From contig NZ_JABETO010000004.1 in the NCBI RefSeq assembly GCF_013055795.1, forward strand, positions 62,001 through 126,000: a stretch of DNA of 64,000 bases, written 5' to 3'. Made by a program: the position numbers and the translations under genes. The notes under the pieces were generated by a model, which had not been told where the DNA came from, did no database searches, and was given only the letters and a program-made list of their open reading frames with translations. The DNA is from Streptomyces sp. I05A-00742. GTDB taxonomy: Bacteria > Actinomycetota > Actinomycetes > Streptomycetales > Streptomycetaceae. Position 1 is the first letter of the stretch. Each line of letters begins with the position of its first letter. Positions 26,746 to 36,536 of this stretch are shown in pieces.

Positions 26746-29700
26746 TCAGAGCTGCGACGCGATCTCTTCGGGTGACAGGCCCTCGATCTCCAGACAGACC
26801 TCGGCCGCCTCCTCCAGCCGGGCCGGGTCGGCCTCGGCGGCCCGCAGTTCGGCGGCGAGGCCGGCGACGGTGGGGGCGGCGAAGACCGAGCGGACGGTGA
26901 GGTCCGCGGTGTCCAGCGACTCCCGGACCCGGCCGACGATCCGGGTGGCGAGCAGCGAGTCGCCGCCGAGCCGGAAGAAGTCGTCGTCGGGGCCGACGTC
27001 CCGGGCTCCGAGGACGTCCCGCCAGATGCCGGCCAGCACCTGCTCCAGCGCGCCCGCCGGTGCGGCGGAGGGCTGGGTCCCGGCGGGCTCGTCCGGCTCC
27101 TCCCGTCCGGCCAGGGCCCGCCGGTCGACCTTGCCGTTGGCGGTCAGCGGGAAGCGGTCGGTGAACCGTACGGTGCCGGGGACCATGTGGTCGGGGAGCC
27201 GGTCGCGCAGGAAGTCCAGGACCTCCTCGGCCGGGGGCGCGGTCCGGCCGTCGGGGACGGTGGCGTGCGCGGCGATGCCGCGGTACCCGTGGCCGTCCGG
27301 GCGGGGGACGGCGACGGCCACGGCGGAGGCGACGGCCGGGTGGGCCTTCAACGCGGCCTCGATCTCGCCGAGTTCGACGCGCCGGCCGCGGATCTTGACC
27401 TGGGAGTCGGCGCGGCCGACGAACTCGATGGTGCCGTCCGGCCGGAAGCGGCCCCGGTCGCCGGTGCGGTAGAGCCGTTCGCCGGTGACCGGGTGGGTGA
27501 CGAACGCGGCGGCGGTGCGGTCGGGGTCCTCCCAGTACCCGGCGGCGACGCCGGGACCCGCGCAGTACATCTCCCCCGTCACCCCGTCCGGGCAGTCGCG
27601 CATCCCGTCGGTGAGCAGGCGGTAGCGGGTGTTGGCGAGGGGACGGCCGTAGGGGACGCTGTTCCAGTCCGGGTCGACCTCCGTGACCGGGTACCAGATG
27701 TTCCACAGGGTGGTCTCGGTCGGGCCGCCGACGCTGACCACGCGGACGCCCGGCACCGAGCGCAGCAGCTCCCCGGGCACGTGGAGCGGTATCCAGTCGC
27801 CGCCCAGCAGGACGAGCCGCAGCGAGGCCGGGGGGCGCCCGGCGGACCGCGCCTCCTCCAGCAGCATCTCCATGGCGGCGGGGACGGAGTTCCACAGCGT
27901 CACGCCGTGGGCGGCCACCAGGCCGGCCCAGTGGGCGGGGTCCCGGTCGCGGGCCGCCTCGGGGACGACGACGCCGCCGCCCGCGCCGAGCACGCCGAAC
28001 AGGTCGAAGGTGGACATGTCGTGGTGCAGGGCGGTGACCGCCAGGCACCGGTCGTCCGGGCCGACGCCGAACTCCTCGGCGGTGGCCAGCAGGGCGTTGA
28101 CCATGCCGCGGTGCCGGATCATGGCGCCCTTGGGCTCGCCGGTGGAGCCGGAGGTGAAGAGCAGGTAGGCCAGGTCGTCGGGGCCCTGGGCCGGGGGCAG
28201 CGGGTCGGTGGGCAGGCTCTCGTCGAGCCCGGTGTCGACGTGCAGCACCCGCAGGCCGGCGGGCAGCTCACGGACGGCGTCCTCGGTGGACCGGGTCAGT
28301 ACGTGCCGCGCGCCGGTGCGGCGCAGGATCCCGTGGAGCCGGGCGGCGGGCTGCCGCGGGTCGAGGGGGACGTACGGGGCGCCGGCGAAGAGGGCGCCGT
28401 ACGCGGCCGCGATCTGCTCCCAGCCGCGGTCCATGACGACGGCCACCGGGCGGCCGGGCTCGGCGCCGTCCCGGCGGAGCCAGTGGGCCACCCGGCGTGC
28501 CCGGTCGGCCAGTTCGCCGTAGGTGAGGGTGGCGTCCGGGGCGATGACGGCGGTGCGTCCGGGGTCCTCGGCCGCCCTGCGCTCGAAGAGGCTCTGGACC
28601 AGCAGGTCCGGCACCGGGCGGTCCGGCCCGGCGACGCCGTCCCGGACGGTGCCGCCGGTGTCGGCGGGCGACGGGTCGGACCAGGCGTCCTCGTCGGCCT
28701 CCAGGCGCTCCAGGAGCCGCCAGAAGGAGGCGAACATGGTGTCCATGAGGCCCGGCGGGAACAGCTCGTCCACCGCGTCCCAGTTGACGAACAGTTCGCC
28801 GTCGTGCTCGTCGATCTGGACGTCGAGGTAGACCTGCGGCGTCTGGGAGATCGTGTACAGCTCCTCCAGCAGACCGCCGAGCAGCGGCCGGTCGCCGCCG
28901 CGCAGCCCGATGGTGCTGGTGAGCACCACGGGCATCAGGGCCTGCTGGAAGCCGCCCTGGTGACGGACCAGTTCACGGAGCAGCTCCACTCCGGTGACGT
29001 GCTGGTGGGCGAGGTCGCGCCAGCCCTGTTCCTGGATCCGGGCGGCGCGGCCCGCGAAGTCGCCGGGGGTCCGGTTGTCGACTTCGAGGAGGGAGAACGA
29101 CGCGAACTCGCCGAGGACCCGGTCGGCCTGGGGAAGCAGCGGGAGACGGTTCATGCGCGGCACGTTGAGGGTGAAGCGGGCGCTCTCGCTCCAGAGGGCC
29201 AGCACTTCGGCGAAGGCGGCGATGGCCAGGCCGCTGGGGGTCAGACCGGCGTGCGCGGCGCGGGTCTTCAGCCGCTTCCAGCGGGCGGCGTCCATCCGGC
29301 CGCGGCGGCCGGTGAACGTGTGGCGGTCGAGCGAGGAGGGGTCCCGGACGAGCGGCAGCCGGGGCGAGGGCGGCAGTTCCGCCAGCCTGCCCGTCCAGTA
29401 GTCGCGGGACGCCCGGTACTCGTCGGAGTCCCGGGTCTCCGCCTCGGCGAGGACGTAGTCGCGGAACGTCGTCTCCAGCGGAGGCAGTTCGGCGTCCGGG
29501 TCGGCGTAGTACGCGGAGAGGTCCGCGAGTAACAGCTTCCAGCTGAGGAAGTCGAGGATCAGGGCGTCGAAGTCGACGTGCACGCGGGTGCGTTCGTCGG
29601 TGAGCCGGCTGAGCACGACGCCGAAGAGGAACGGGCCGTCGGCCGGGAGCACCCGGTGGGACATCCGGTCCCGTACGGCGGCGAGCCGGGTCCGTACGTC

Positions 29701-30024
29701 CTCCTCGCCCAATCCGCGCAGGTCCTCCGTCTCGATCGGCAGCGGCGGCGCCTCGGGGCGTACGCGCTGCTCACCGCGTTCGGCGTCGATGGCCAGCCGC
29801 AGGACGCCGTGCCGGTCCACGACCCGCTGCCAGGCGGTGGTGAAGCGGGGGATGTCGAGGTCGCCCTCGAACTCGTAGTAGGCGTGAGTGGAGACGTTCC
29901 CGAGCTCGAACAGGTCCGTGCGGCCCAGCAGATACGCCTGCTGGGTGTCGGTCAGCGGGAACGGCTCGTGGCGCGCGTCGTCATCGGGGGCGCCGGGGAC
30001 GGGCCGGGGGAGTTCGTGGACCAC
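26746..30024 (-). CDS. Non-ribosomal peptide synthetase Cy-A-PCP (NRPS3)
   Basis: A 1092-residue module. The first domain is a heterocyclization domain: it has DALILDFLS, the DxxxxDxxS motif that replaces HHxxxDG and makes thiazoline or oxazoline rings. The adenylation domain (about 500-960) has [14 protein letters not shown]. Its pocket, read by eye, is D, M, F, N, L, G, V, L, W. The Asn and the final Trp resemble cysteine-activating pockets (DLYNLSLIW), so a thiazoline is the best guess. A carrier with [10 protein letters not shown] ends the protein. The GTG at 30024 is chosen because AAGGAAAGG lies 10 bases upstream. The aryl carrier gene precedes it by 319 bases. Confidence 0.9.
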   Translation of the reverse strand: MVHELPRPVPGAPDDDARHEPFPLTDTQQAYLLGRTDLFELGNVSTHAYYEFEGDLDIPRFTTAWQRVVDRHGVLRLAIDAERGEQRVRPEAPPLPIETEDLRGLGEEDVRTRLAAVRDRMSHRVLPADGPFLFGVVLSRLTDERTRVHVDFDALILDFLSWKLLLADLSAYYADPDAELPPLETTFRDYVLAEAETRDSDEYRASRDYWTGRLAELPPSPRLPLVRDPSSLDRHTFTGRRGRMDAARWKRLKTRAAHAGLTPSGLAIAAFAEVLALWSESARFTLNVPRMNRLPLLPQADRVLGEFASFSLLEVDNRTPGDFAGRAARIQEQGWRDLAHQHVTGVELLRELVRHQGGFQQALMPVVLTSTIGLRGGDRPLLGGLLEELYTISQTPQVYLDVQIDEHDGELFVNWDAVDELFPPGLMDTMFASFWRLLERLEADEDAWSDPSPADTGGTVRDGVAGPDRPVPDLLVQSLFERRAAEDPGRTAVIAPDATLTYGELADRARRVAHWLRRDGAEPGRPVAVVMDRGWEQIAAAYGALFAGAPYVPLDPRQPAARLHGILRRTGARHVLTRSTEDAVRELPAGLRVLHVDTGLDESLPTDPLPPAQGPDDLAYLLFTSGSTGEPKGAMIRHRGMVNALLATAEEFGVGPDDRCLAVTALHHDMSTFDLFGVLGAGGGVVVPEAARDRDPAHWAGLVAAHGVTLWNSVPAAMEMLLEEARSAGRPPASLRLVLLGGDWIPLHVPGELLRSVPGVRVVSVGGPTETTLWNIWYPVTEVDPDWNSVPYGRPLANTRYRLLTDGMRDCPDGVTGEMYCAGPGVAAGYWEDPDRTAAAFVTHPVTGERLYRTGDRGRFRPDGTIEFVGRADSQVKIRGRRVELGEIEAALKAHPAVASAVAVAVPRPDGHGYRGIAAHATVPDGRTAPPAEEVLDFLRDRLPDHMVPGTVRFTDRFPLTANGKVDRRALAGREEPDEPAGTQPSAAPAGALEQVLAGIWRDVLGARDVGPDDDFFRLGGDSLLATRIVGRVRESLDTADLTVRSVFAAPTVAGLAAELRAAEADPARLEEAAEVCLEIEGLSPEEIASQL

Positions 30025-30343
30025 CTGGGGGTCGCCTTTCCTTACGGTACGCGGTACGCGGTGCGTCGTCCGGCCCCCCGCGGGCCGGGGGTGCCGTCGT
30101 GACGCGCCCGGGTGCGGGGGCGCCGGAATGCGCGGCACGGCGATGAAGCGGCCGTGCCGGAAAAGGGAGTTGGGGCGTGCCTCGCCGGGCGGTGTTCCGG
30201 TCCTCCGACGGTTTTCGGCCGGGACCGGAATTCCCGAGGGACGACCGGCTCTTTTGACCGTTCACCACGGTCGTTCATTCCGGCCGACCGAGTACTTTTG
30301 GCCAACCGCTTGTTTTCGGCCGGTCTTTTATGCCCGTCGGATA
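30025..30343. other. Long leader between aryl carrier gene and NRPS3
   Basis: This 319-base gap inside an otherwise tight operon holds no supported gene. It has a hairpin at 30133-30159 (9-bp stem, 9-base loop) and an A/T-richer stretch at about 30240-30340. A second promoter or an attenuator for NRPS3 is possible; I cannot assign it more precisely. Confidence 0.4.
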
Positions 30344-30595
30344 TCAGCCGGCCGGGGCGGAGAACAGTTCGGACCATTTCCGGATGGTGGGCTCCTTCGC
30401 GAGTTCGACGTACGGCACGCCGACCCCGCGCGACCGCCAGCGGGCGGAGAGGGCCATCAGGCGGACGGAGTCGAGCCCTTCGGCGAGCAGGTTGTCGTCG
30501 ACCCCGACCTCCGCGACCGGCAGGTCGAGGATGTCGGCCACGTCCGCCCTGATCTCTTCCAGGGGTATCGGCACACGGTCCGTCAAGGTCGTCAT
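30344..30595 (-). CDS. Stand-alone aryl carrier protein
   Basis: An 83-residue carrier protein resembling the C-terminal carrier of EntB/DhbB/VibB. The phosphopantetheine Ser lies in AEGLDSVRLMALSARW, the aryl-carrier form of the motif. It would hold the starter acyl group (classically salicylate or 2,3-dihydroxybenzoate) for the heterocyclization domain of NRPS3. In most pathways it is fused to isochorismatase; here it is free-standing. No aryl-AMP ligase or isochorismate pathway gene is present in the window, so loading must come from elsewhere or use a different acid. It is the first gene of the leftward operon. Confidence 0.85.
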   Translation of the reverse strand: MTTLTDRVPIPLEEIRADVADILDLPVAEVGVDDNLLAEGLDSVRLMALSARWRSRGVGVPYVELAKEPTIRKWSELFSAPAG

Positions 30596-30805
30596 CTCCT
30601 CGGGCAGGGGGGCGCCATGACGGAGCCTCGGAAGGTCAGGAAGAGGTCAGGGAGAAGCCGTGGAAAGGGCGGCCGCGCGGCGGCCGGGCCGGATCGGTTG
30701 GCTCAGGCGAAGAACCGTCGACAGAAATGGACGGAATCCCCCGTGAACATTCGCCGCATCCTTTCACCGCGCCCGCATTCCGGACTCTCGTTACGGAGAA
30801 CCTAG

Positions 30806-30824
30806 CAAGGGTTGCCTAACCTGA
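30806..30824. promoter_or_regulatory. Putative iron box (DmdR1/IdeR type) upstream of the biosynthetic operon
   Basis: On the minus strand the 19-mer reads TCAGGTTAGGCAACCCTTG. Ten of its first eleven bases match the iron-box consensus TTAGGTTAGGC, and the second half is weaker. It lies about 210 bases before the aryl carrier start, in the 373-base gap after the MFS gene, which otherwise shows no gene. Iron-dependent repression of the operon is implied. Confidence 0.6.
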
Positions 30825-30968
30825 CCACATGATGACCTGGTGGTCCACGTCACATTACTTTACGAATATAACGTCAAGTCGGCCCGCCCGCCGGGCCACT
30901 CTCCGTAACAGAACGGGGCACGGGCCCACGGCCCGTGCCCCGGAAGACCCTCAGGACCCTCAAGAACC

Positions 30969-32444
30969 TCAGGAAACGGATGTCGGCGCCGACTCCACCT
31001 CCGGTCCGGCCGCCGCCGCTCCGGAAGACGGCCGCGTCCGGCCGGGCAGGACGGCCGTCAGCAGCGCCGCCACCGCCAGCAGCCCCGCGCCGGCCAGCAG
31101 CGCCAGCCCGTACCCGCCGTTCAGCGCCTCAAGCGGCGCGTCGCCCCGGTCGGTCAGCGTGGTGGTCCGGCCGGTCGCCACGCTCACCGTGATCGCGAGG
31201 CCCAGGGAACCGCCGACCTGCTGCGCGCTGTTGAGGATGCCCGAGGCCATCCCCGCGTCGGCCGGCGGGATCCCGGTGGTCGCGGCCGAGGCCAGCGGGA
31301 CCACGCACGCGCCGATGCCCAGGCTGGTGACCAGCGAGGGGCCCAGCACCGTGCCGAGGAACGTGCCGTCGGCGCCGATGCGGCTGAACCAGAGCAGCCC
31401 CAGCGCCCCGACCACCGCGCCGACCGCCGCCGGCACCCGGGGGCCGGTCTTCGGGTAGACCCGTCCGACGAGCATCGCGCTGGTGACGAAGCCGACGCAG
31501 AAGGGGATGAAGGCCAGACCCGTGACGGCCGGGCTGTAGTCCAGGACGCGCTGGAGGTAGAGCGAGACGAAGTAGAAGCTCGCGAACTGACCGGCCGCCA
31601 GCAGCAGCATCGTCAGGTTGGCGCCGCTGAACACCCGGTGGCGGAACAGCCCCGGCCGCACCAGGGGGTTGCGGGCGGCCCGCGACTCGTACCACACGAA
31701 CGCCGCGAGCAGGACCACCGCGGCGCCGAGCATGCCGAGCGTCAGCGGGGACGACAGCGGGTGTTCGCCCGTGCGCCCCACCCCGTACACCAGCGCGGCC
31801 AGGCCCGTGGTGGCGAGCAGGGCGCCGCCCACGTCGAGCCGGCTGCGCCGCTCGGGACGGCCGTCGGGGACCATCCGGCCGGCGACCGCGGCCAGGATCA
31901 CGACCGGGACGTTGATGAGGAGCACCCAGCGCCAGTCGAGGTACTCGGTCAGCACCCCGCCGATGAGCACGCCGGCCGCGCCGCCCGCCGAGCCGGCCGC
32001 GCTCCACCAGGCCAACGCCTTGCCGCGGGCCGGGCCTTCGGGAAAACAGGTGGTGACGATGGTCAGCGCGGCGGGCGCCAGGACGGCGGCGCCCAGCCCC
32101 TGTACCGCGCGGGCGCCGACCAGTTGGCCCGGCGTCTGGGCGAGCCCGCCGGCGAGGCTGGCCAGGCCGAACAGCCCGAGCCCCCACCACAGCACCAGCC
32201 GGCGCCCGTAGAGGTCGGCGATCCGGCCGCCGAGCAGCAGACAGCCGCCGAAGACCAGGGTGTAGGCGTTCACCACCCATAAGAGGCCGGACTCCGTGAA
32301 GCCCAGGTCCTCGCGCATGGCCGCCAGGGCCACGTTCACCACGGAGGCGTCCAGCGTCACCATGAACTGGACGGCCACCACCACGGCCAGCACCCAGCCG
32401 TAGTGGATGCCCTCCCCGGCCTCCGCCGGATCCTTCTCCCGCAC
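30969..32444 (-). CDS. MFS exporter, DHA2 (14-helix) family
   Basis: A 491-residue drug:proton antiporter-type protein with the DHA2 motifs [10 protein letters not shown] in helix 1, [11 protein letters not shown] between helices 2 and 3, and [11 protein letters not shown] near helix 5-6. About fourteen hydrophobic segments can be counted. In this locus it is the likely exporter of the metallophore. The GTG start at 32444 has AGGAG 6 bases upstream, and it follows the siderophore-interacting protein gene by 13 bases, so the two form an operon. Confidence 0.87.
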   Translation of the reverse strand: MREKDPAEAGEGIHYGWVLAVVVAVQFMVTLDASVVNVALAAMREDLGFTESGLLWVVNAYTLVFGGCLLLGGRIADLYGRRLVLWWGLGLFGLASLAGGLAQTPGQLVGARAVQGLGAAVLAPAALTIVTTCFPEGPARGKALAWWSAAGSAGGAAGVLIGGVLTEYLDWRWVLLINVPVVILAAVAGRMVPDGRPERRSRLDVGGALLATTGLAALVYGVGRTGEHPLSSPLTLGMLGAAVVLLAAFVWYESRAARNPLVRPGLFRHRVFSGANLTMLLLAAGQFASFYFVSLYLQRVLDYSPAVTGLAFIPFCVGFVTSAMLVGRVYPKTGPRVPAAVGAVVGALGLLWFSRIGADGTFLGTVLGPSLVTSLGIGACVVPLASAATTGIPPADAGMASGILNSAQQVGGSLGLAITVSVATGRTTTLTDRGDAPLEALNGGYGLALLAGAGLLAVAALLTAVLPGRTRPSSGAAAAGPEVESAPTSVS

Positions 32445-32457
32445 GTCGCGCTCCTGT

Positions 32458-33369
32458 TCAGACCTTCGACCGGGCGGCCCCGGAGACGGCGCTCCGGGCG
32501 CCGCTCCCGTCCGCGTCCTCGCTGTCGTCCCCGTTCACGTCGTCGCCCTCGGTGGCGACCCACTGCTCCACGGTCATGCCGTGCCGCCAGTAGCCGGAGG
32601 CGTCGAGGGCGCTCCGGTCCAGTCCGCGCTCGTCGCGGAGGTGGCGGCGGACGGCGCGCACGGCGCTCGCCTCACCGGCGACCCAGGCGTGGACGACGCC
32701 CTCGGGCCAGGCCAGTTCGCGGACCGCCCGTTCGAGCGGCGTCGGATCGCTCCAGCCCGCGGGGTCGCGGCGCACCCAGCGGAGCTCCACGCCCTCGGGT
32801 GCCTCCAGGTACTGCTCGTCGGCCTCGTCGGCCACTTCGGCGATCACCAGGGCCCGGGTGCCGGAGGGTATGCGCTCCAGCATGGTGGCGATGGCGGGCA
32901 GCGCCGTCTCGTCCCCGGCGATGAGGTGGACGTCGGCCTCGGGGGCGGGGGTCCAGCCGCCCGTGGGTCCGGCGATGCCGAGCATGTCGCCGGGGCGGGC
33001 GCGGCGGGCCCAGTCGACGGCGCGGCCTGTGCCGTGGATGACGAAGTCGATGTCCAGCTCCAGCGTGGCCGGGTCGAAGGCGCGCACCGTGTACGACCGG
33101 GCGTGCGGGATGGTCGCCCCCTCGGGGTACCGCAGCCCGGTGGGGCCTATCTCCGGCAGCGCGGGGGCCCGCTCCCCCGGGGCGGGGAAGAACAGCTTGA
33201 CGCGCTCGTCGGCGGTGCGGCCGGCCGCGAACCCCCGCAGGGTCTCGCCGCCCACCCGCAGCCGCAGCATGCGCGGGGTCAGCGCGGTGGCCCGCAGCAG
33301 AGGGGCCAGATAGGTCTCGATCCGGGCTCGCGGGAGCCGTTTGCGCATACTTCCCTCGGCACGCCTCAT
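32458..33369 (-). CDS. Siderophore-interacting protein (FAD ferric reductase)
   Basis: NAD(P)H- and FAD-dependent cytoplasmic reductase that frees iron from imported ferri-siderophore. Motifs: ARSYTVRAF for FAD binding, GDETALPAIATML at the nucleotide site, and the C-terminal ASGYWRHG signature of the SIP family. A Ser/Asp-rich tail follows (GDDVNGDDSEDADGSG). The ATG at 33369 has GAGG 9 bases before it; ATGs at 33384 and 33348 are alternatives. It heads a two-gene operon with the MFS exporter and is divergent from a TetR regulator. This gene is the best single argument that the locus handles iron. Confidence 0.88.
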   Translation of the reverse strand: MRRAEGSMRKRLPRARIETYLAPLLRATALTPRMLRLRVGGETLRGFAAGRTADERVKLFFPAPGERAPALPEIGPTGLRYPEGATIPHARSYTVRAFDPATLELDIDFVIHGTGRAVDWARRARPGDMLGIAGPTGGWTPAPEADVHLIAGDETALPAIATMLERIPSGTRALVIAEVADEADEQYLEAPEGVELRWVRRDPAGWSDPTPLERAVRELAWPEGVVHAWVAGEASAVRAVRRHLRDERGLDRSALDASGYWRHGMTVEQWVATEGDDVNGDDSEDADGSGARSAVSGAARSKV

Positions 33370-33508
33370 CGGCGGCCACCTCATTTCCCGTGGTCTCGCT
33401 GCTGGAGCGAGAATTATCCTACATGTATAAAAAATAGAGCGGCAAGTACCCTTCCGCACCCGCGACGACCGTCCCGGAGGCGAACGGGTTCAGAGAGAGG
33501 GCAGAACA
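33370..33508. promoter_or_regulatory. Divergent promoter with TACATGTA palindrome
   Basis: The space between the reductase and the TetR gene contains an A/T-rich patch (33410-33437) centred on the perfect palindrome TACATGTA at 33420-33427. That is a natural place for the promoters and for binding of the divergent TetR regulator. I see no iron-box match here. Confidence 0.45.
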
Positions 33509-34180
33509 CTGGCCGGCAACAACACCCCCAGGACCAAGCGCGGACGCCCGCCCCGGCTGTCCCGCGAGCACATCGTGGCGGCGGCCTACGAGATCATCCT
33601 CAAGGAGGGCGCCGACCATCTGACGATGCGCCGGCTGGCGGCGGCGCTCGACAGCACCGCCATGGCCGTCTACTACCACGTGCGGGACAAGGACGAACTG
33701 CTCGCCCTCGTCCTGGAGCACGTCGCCCGCAACCTGCCGCGGCCACCGCTCCCCGACGACCCGAGGGAGCGGCTGCTGGTGGTCTGCGGACTGATGCACC
33801 GGGCGTTCACCGAGCATCCGTGGGTGGTGCCCATCGTGGCGCGCGGCGAACTGGTCGGCATGTCCGCGGTGTGGATGACCGAGGAGATCCTGGGCGCCCT
33901 GACCGCCTACGGACTCGGCCGCGAGGAGGCGTTCTGGGCCCACCAGACCCTCTGGTACTACACGGCGGGCCACGTCCTCTCGACACCGCCGCGCGCGCAT
34001 CCCGCGGCCTCCGGGGGCAGGGGGCGGACGACCCGCCACTACCCCGAGACCGCCACCCGCGAGACCGAGAGCGCGTACCCGCACCTCGGCTCGTACGCGC
34101 ACGACTCGCGCGAGCTGGAGGCGCGGTACGACTACGAGTTGGGGGTCCGGCACATCCTCGACGGCGTCCTCGGGACGTGA
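33509..34180 (+). CDS. TetR-family transcriptional regulator, probable CTG start
   Basis: A 223-residue repressor-like protein. The helix-turn-helix (LTMRRLAAALDSTAMAVYYHV) requires the upstream residues RGRPPRLSREHIVAAAYEI, which no ATG or GTG in frame can supply. The only GTG in frame (33575) lies inside the first helix. A CTG at 33509 has GAGAGAGGG 7 bases before it and gives the typical basic N-terminus, so CTG is the probable start. The C-terminal ligand-binding domain has WYYTAGHVL. It is divergent from the reductase/exporter operon, which it may control. Confidence 0.78.
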   Translation: MAGNNTPRTKRGRPPRLSREHIVAAAYEIILKEGADHLTMRRLAAALDSTAMAVYYHVRDKDELLALVLEHVARNLPRPPLPDDPRERLLVVCGLMHRAFTEHPWVVPIVARGELVGMSAVWMTEEILGALTAYGLGREEAFWAHQTLWYYTAGHVLSTPPRAHPAASGGRGRTTRHYPETATRETESAYPHLGSYAHDSRELEARYDYELGVRHILDGVLGT

Positions 34181-34199
34181 CGCCGGGCCGGCCGGCCCT

Positions 34200-34255
34200 C
34201 CGGAGCCGACCGGCCCCCTGGGGTCGGCCGGCCTCCCGGGGTCGGCCGGCCTCCC
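34200..34255. terminator. Tandem repeat and hairpin between convergent genes
   Basis: An 18-base unit GGGGTCGGCCGGCCTCCC is repeated at 34220-34237 and 34238-34255. Together with GGAGCCGACCGGCC just upstream, the first copy folds into a GC hairpin. It lies between the ends of the TetR gene and the convergent receptor gene, so it probably serves as terminator for both. Confidence 0.55.
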
Positions 34256-34259
34256 GGGG

Positions 34260-35342
34260 TCACCCGACCTTCTTCCCCTTCTCCAGCGCATCGGCGAGCT
34301 TCTCCATGAGCGGGGCGTAGCCCGCATGGGTGAACTGGGCCTCGTTGTTCCAGGGCACGACCTGACCGGCCTTCACCGCCGGCAGGTCGTTCCAGGTGGG
34401 CTTGGACCGGGCCACCTCGTCGAGCGGCATGTTGTTGGAGCGCTGGTCGTAGAAGAGGATGTCCGGGCGGTAGGCGTCCGCGTTCTCCCAGCTGTGCTTC
34501 TCCCAGTAGCCGGGCGGGCCGGGCTGCTTGGGGACGATCAGCTGGACGCCGAGCTCCTTGTAGTAGCGCAGGTCGGGCAGCTTGTCGGGCACGGCGGCGG
34601 ACAGCGCGTCGGGCTGTGCGGCGACGGCGAGCACCCGCAGCCCGCCGTTGGCCTTCGCCGCCTTGCGCAGCCGCTCGGCCGCCTGCTCGAAGCGGGCCTT
34701 GGCGTCGGTCACGGCCTTCGCCTTCATGTCCGCGCCGAGCGACTGTGCGAGATCGGCATACCGCTGGACCGCCGTCACCAGGGACACGTCGGACGTCCGG
34801 ATGCCGACGCTCGGCGCGAAGCCGAGGATCTTCTCCTCGCTCTGCTCCGGCAGCTGCCACAGGTGTTTGCCCACGTTCACGTTGGCCACGAGGAGTTCGG
34901 GGCGCAGCGCAGCGTACTTCTCGATGCTGAACTGTCCGGTGGTGCCCAGGGAGGGGATCCGCCCGGCGTCCAGACTCCCGGCCTGCGGCGCGGATTTGCC
35001 GTTCTTGAGCTGCGAAGGCCCGTAGATGGCCGCGCAGTCGATGCCGAAGTCGTGCAGGGCGGCGGCGGACGCGACGTACGCGACGATGCGCTTGGGCGTC
35101 GCCTTCGCCTTCGCCGTCTCGCCGCGGTCGTCGCGGAAGCTCCAGGCGCCGGTGGACTTCCCGTCCCCGGAGCCGTCGGAGCCGCCGGAGTCGCCGTCGT
35201 CGCTGCAGGCCGTCAGCAGGGCGCCGAGACCGAGGGCCCCTCCGGCGGCGAACAGGCCGCGGCGCGACAGCGGCGCACGGCGTCGTCCGGGCCCTTCCGG
35301 CCGGGTGATCAGCTCGGTTCGTGCACGATCGGGGGCGGTCAA
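34260..35342 (-). CDS. Fe(III)-siderophore ABC transporter, substrate-binding lipoprotein
   Basis: A 360-residue receptor. The N-terminus has a twin-arginine-like SRRGLFAAGG and the lipobox LTAC with Cys46, followed by a Gly/Ser/Asp linker, so it is anchored outside the membrane. The mature part has the FepB/FhuD-type fold features RIVAYVASAAALHDFGID and NKLLVANVNV-like strands (LRPELLVANVNVG). The start appears to be TTG at 35342, with GCGAGG 4 bases upstream; no ATG or GTG in frame is better placed. It is divergent from the permease genes across an iron box. It should capture the metallophore made by this locus or a related xenosiderophore. Confidence 0.87.
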   Translation of the reverse strand: MTAPDRARTELITRPEGPGRRRAPLSRRGLFAAGGALGLGALLTACSDDGDSGGSDGSGDGKSTGAWSFRDDRGETAKAKATPKRIVAYVASAAALHDFGIDCAAIYGPSQLKNGKSAPQAGSLDAGRIPSLGTTGQFSIEKYAALRPELLVANVNVGKHLWQLPEQSEEKILGFAPSVGIRTSDVSLVTAVQRYADLAQSLGADMKAKAVTDAKARFEQAAERLRKAAKANGGLRVLAVAAQPDALSAAVPDKLPDLRYYKELGVQLIVPKQPGPPGYWEKHSWENADAYRPDILFYDQRSNNMPLDEVARSKPTWNDLPAVKAGQVVPWNNEAQFTHAGYAPLMEKLADALEKGKKVG

Positions 35343-35463
35343 GGCGCCTCGCTCTCATCACGGCTCCCGCGTCCCCGGCCGCGCCGAGGGGCCCGGGCGG
35401 CGGGGGGAAAGGGGGAACGGGGGAATATCGACGGGATTGGTTTACGCATATAGCTGTAATAAG

Positions 35464-35482
35464 TGAGGTTAGGCTAACCTAT
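35464..35482. promoter_or_regulatory. Strong iron box (DmdR1/IdeR type) at the divergent transport promoter
   Basis: TGAGGTTAGGCTAACCTAT is an almost perfect palindrome and a close match to the iron-box consensus TTAGGTTAGGCTAACCTAA. It lies between the receptor and permease genes. TAACCT inside it (35475-35480) would be a -10 element six bases before the permease ATG, so the permease transcript may be leaderless. Confidence 0.82.
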
Positions 35483-35486
35483 CTGA

Positions 35487-36536
35487 ATGCTGTTGAACAG
35501 GCCGGTGCCCATCGCGGCGGCACCCCCTCCCACGGAGGCCCGGCGGCGTGAAGTCCCGCGCGGCGCGCTCCTGTTGGCCTCCTGCGCGATCCTGCTGCTC
35601 CTCGTCGTGCTCAGTCTGGTGATCGGTGCCCGGGCCGTGCCGCTCGGCCATGTGCTGCACGGGCTCTTCGGCTTCACCGGCACCACGGACGACATCGTGG
35701 TCCGCGAGGTCCGCGTCCCCCGCACCCTCCTGGGGCTGCTGGCCGGCGCTTCGCTCGGGCTCGCGGGGGCGGTCATGCAGGCACTGACCCGCAACCCGCT
35801 CGCGGACCCCGGCCTGCTCGGGATCAACGCCGGGGCCTCGGCCGCGGTGGTCACGGCGATCAGCTTTCTCGGCGTCACCTCGCTGACCGGCTATGTGTGG
35901 TTCGCGTTCCTGGGAGCCGGGTTCTGCGCGGTCCTCGTCTATCTCATCGGGGGCAGCCGCTCGGCCACCCCGGTACGGCTCGCGCTCGGCGGCACCGCCG
36001 TCTCCGCCGCCCTGCACGGATACATCAACTCCGTTCAGCTGATGGACTCCGCCGCGCTGGACCGGCTGCGCTTCTGGACCGTCGGCTCGCTCGCCTCCGC
36101 CACCCCGGGCATCGTGCTCCGGGTCGCGCCGTTCCTGCTCGTCGGCATGGTGCTCGCGCTGGCCCTGGCCCGTCCGCTGAACTCCGTCGCCCTCGGCGAC
36201 GACGCGGCCCGCGCCCTGGGCACCGACCTCACCCGCACCCGGGCGGTGTCCTTCCTCGCCATCACCCTGCTGTGCGGCGGCGCCACCGCCGCCTGCGGCC
36301 CCATCGCCTTCGTCGGGCTGATGATCCCGCACATCGTGCGCTCCTTCACCGGACCCGATCTGCGATGGCTCCTCCCCCAGTCGGCGGTGCTCGCCGCGGT
36401 GCTGCTGCTCGGCGCCGACATCGCGGGACGGGTCGTGGTCCGCCCCGCCGAACTCCAGGTCGGCATCGTCACCGCGCTGGTGGGCGGCGTGGTCTTCCTC
36501 CAGCTCGTACGACGCCGGAAGGTGGCCCAGCTGTGA
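35487..36536 (+). CDS. FecCD-family siderophore ABC permease (first subunit)
   Basis: A 349-residue polytopic membrane protein with FecCD features: RVPRTLLGLLAGASLGLAGAVMQ, TRNPLADPGLLGINAGAS and the cytoplasmic coupling region GPIAFVGLMIPHIVRS. About ten hydrophobic segments. The ATG at 35487 starts only 4 bases after the iron box and has no ribosome site, so it is either leaderless or starts at GTG 35505. The stop overlaps the GTG of the second permease by 4 bases (GTGA). With the second permease and the ATPase it forms the importer. Confidence 0.88.
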   Translation: MLLNRPVPIAAAPPPTEARRREVPRGALLLASCAILLLLVVLSLVIGARAVPLGHVLHGLFGFTGTTDDIVVREVRVPRTLLGLLAGASLGLAGAVMQALTRNPLADPGLLGINAGASAAVVTAISFLGVTSLTGYVWFAFLGAGFCAVLVYLIGGSRSATPVRLALGGTAVSAALHGYINSVQLMDSAALDRLRFWTVGSLASATPGIVLRVAPFLLVGMVLALALARPLNSVALGDDAARALGTDLTRTRAVSFLAITLLCGGATAACGPIAFVGLMIPHIVRSFTGPDLRWLLPQSAVLAAVLLLGADIAGRVVVRPAELQVGIVTALVGGVVFLQLVRRRKVAQL

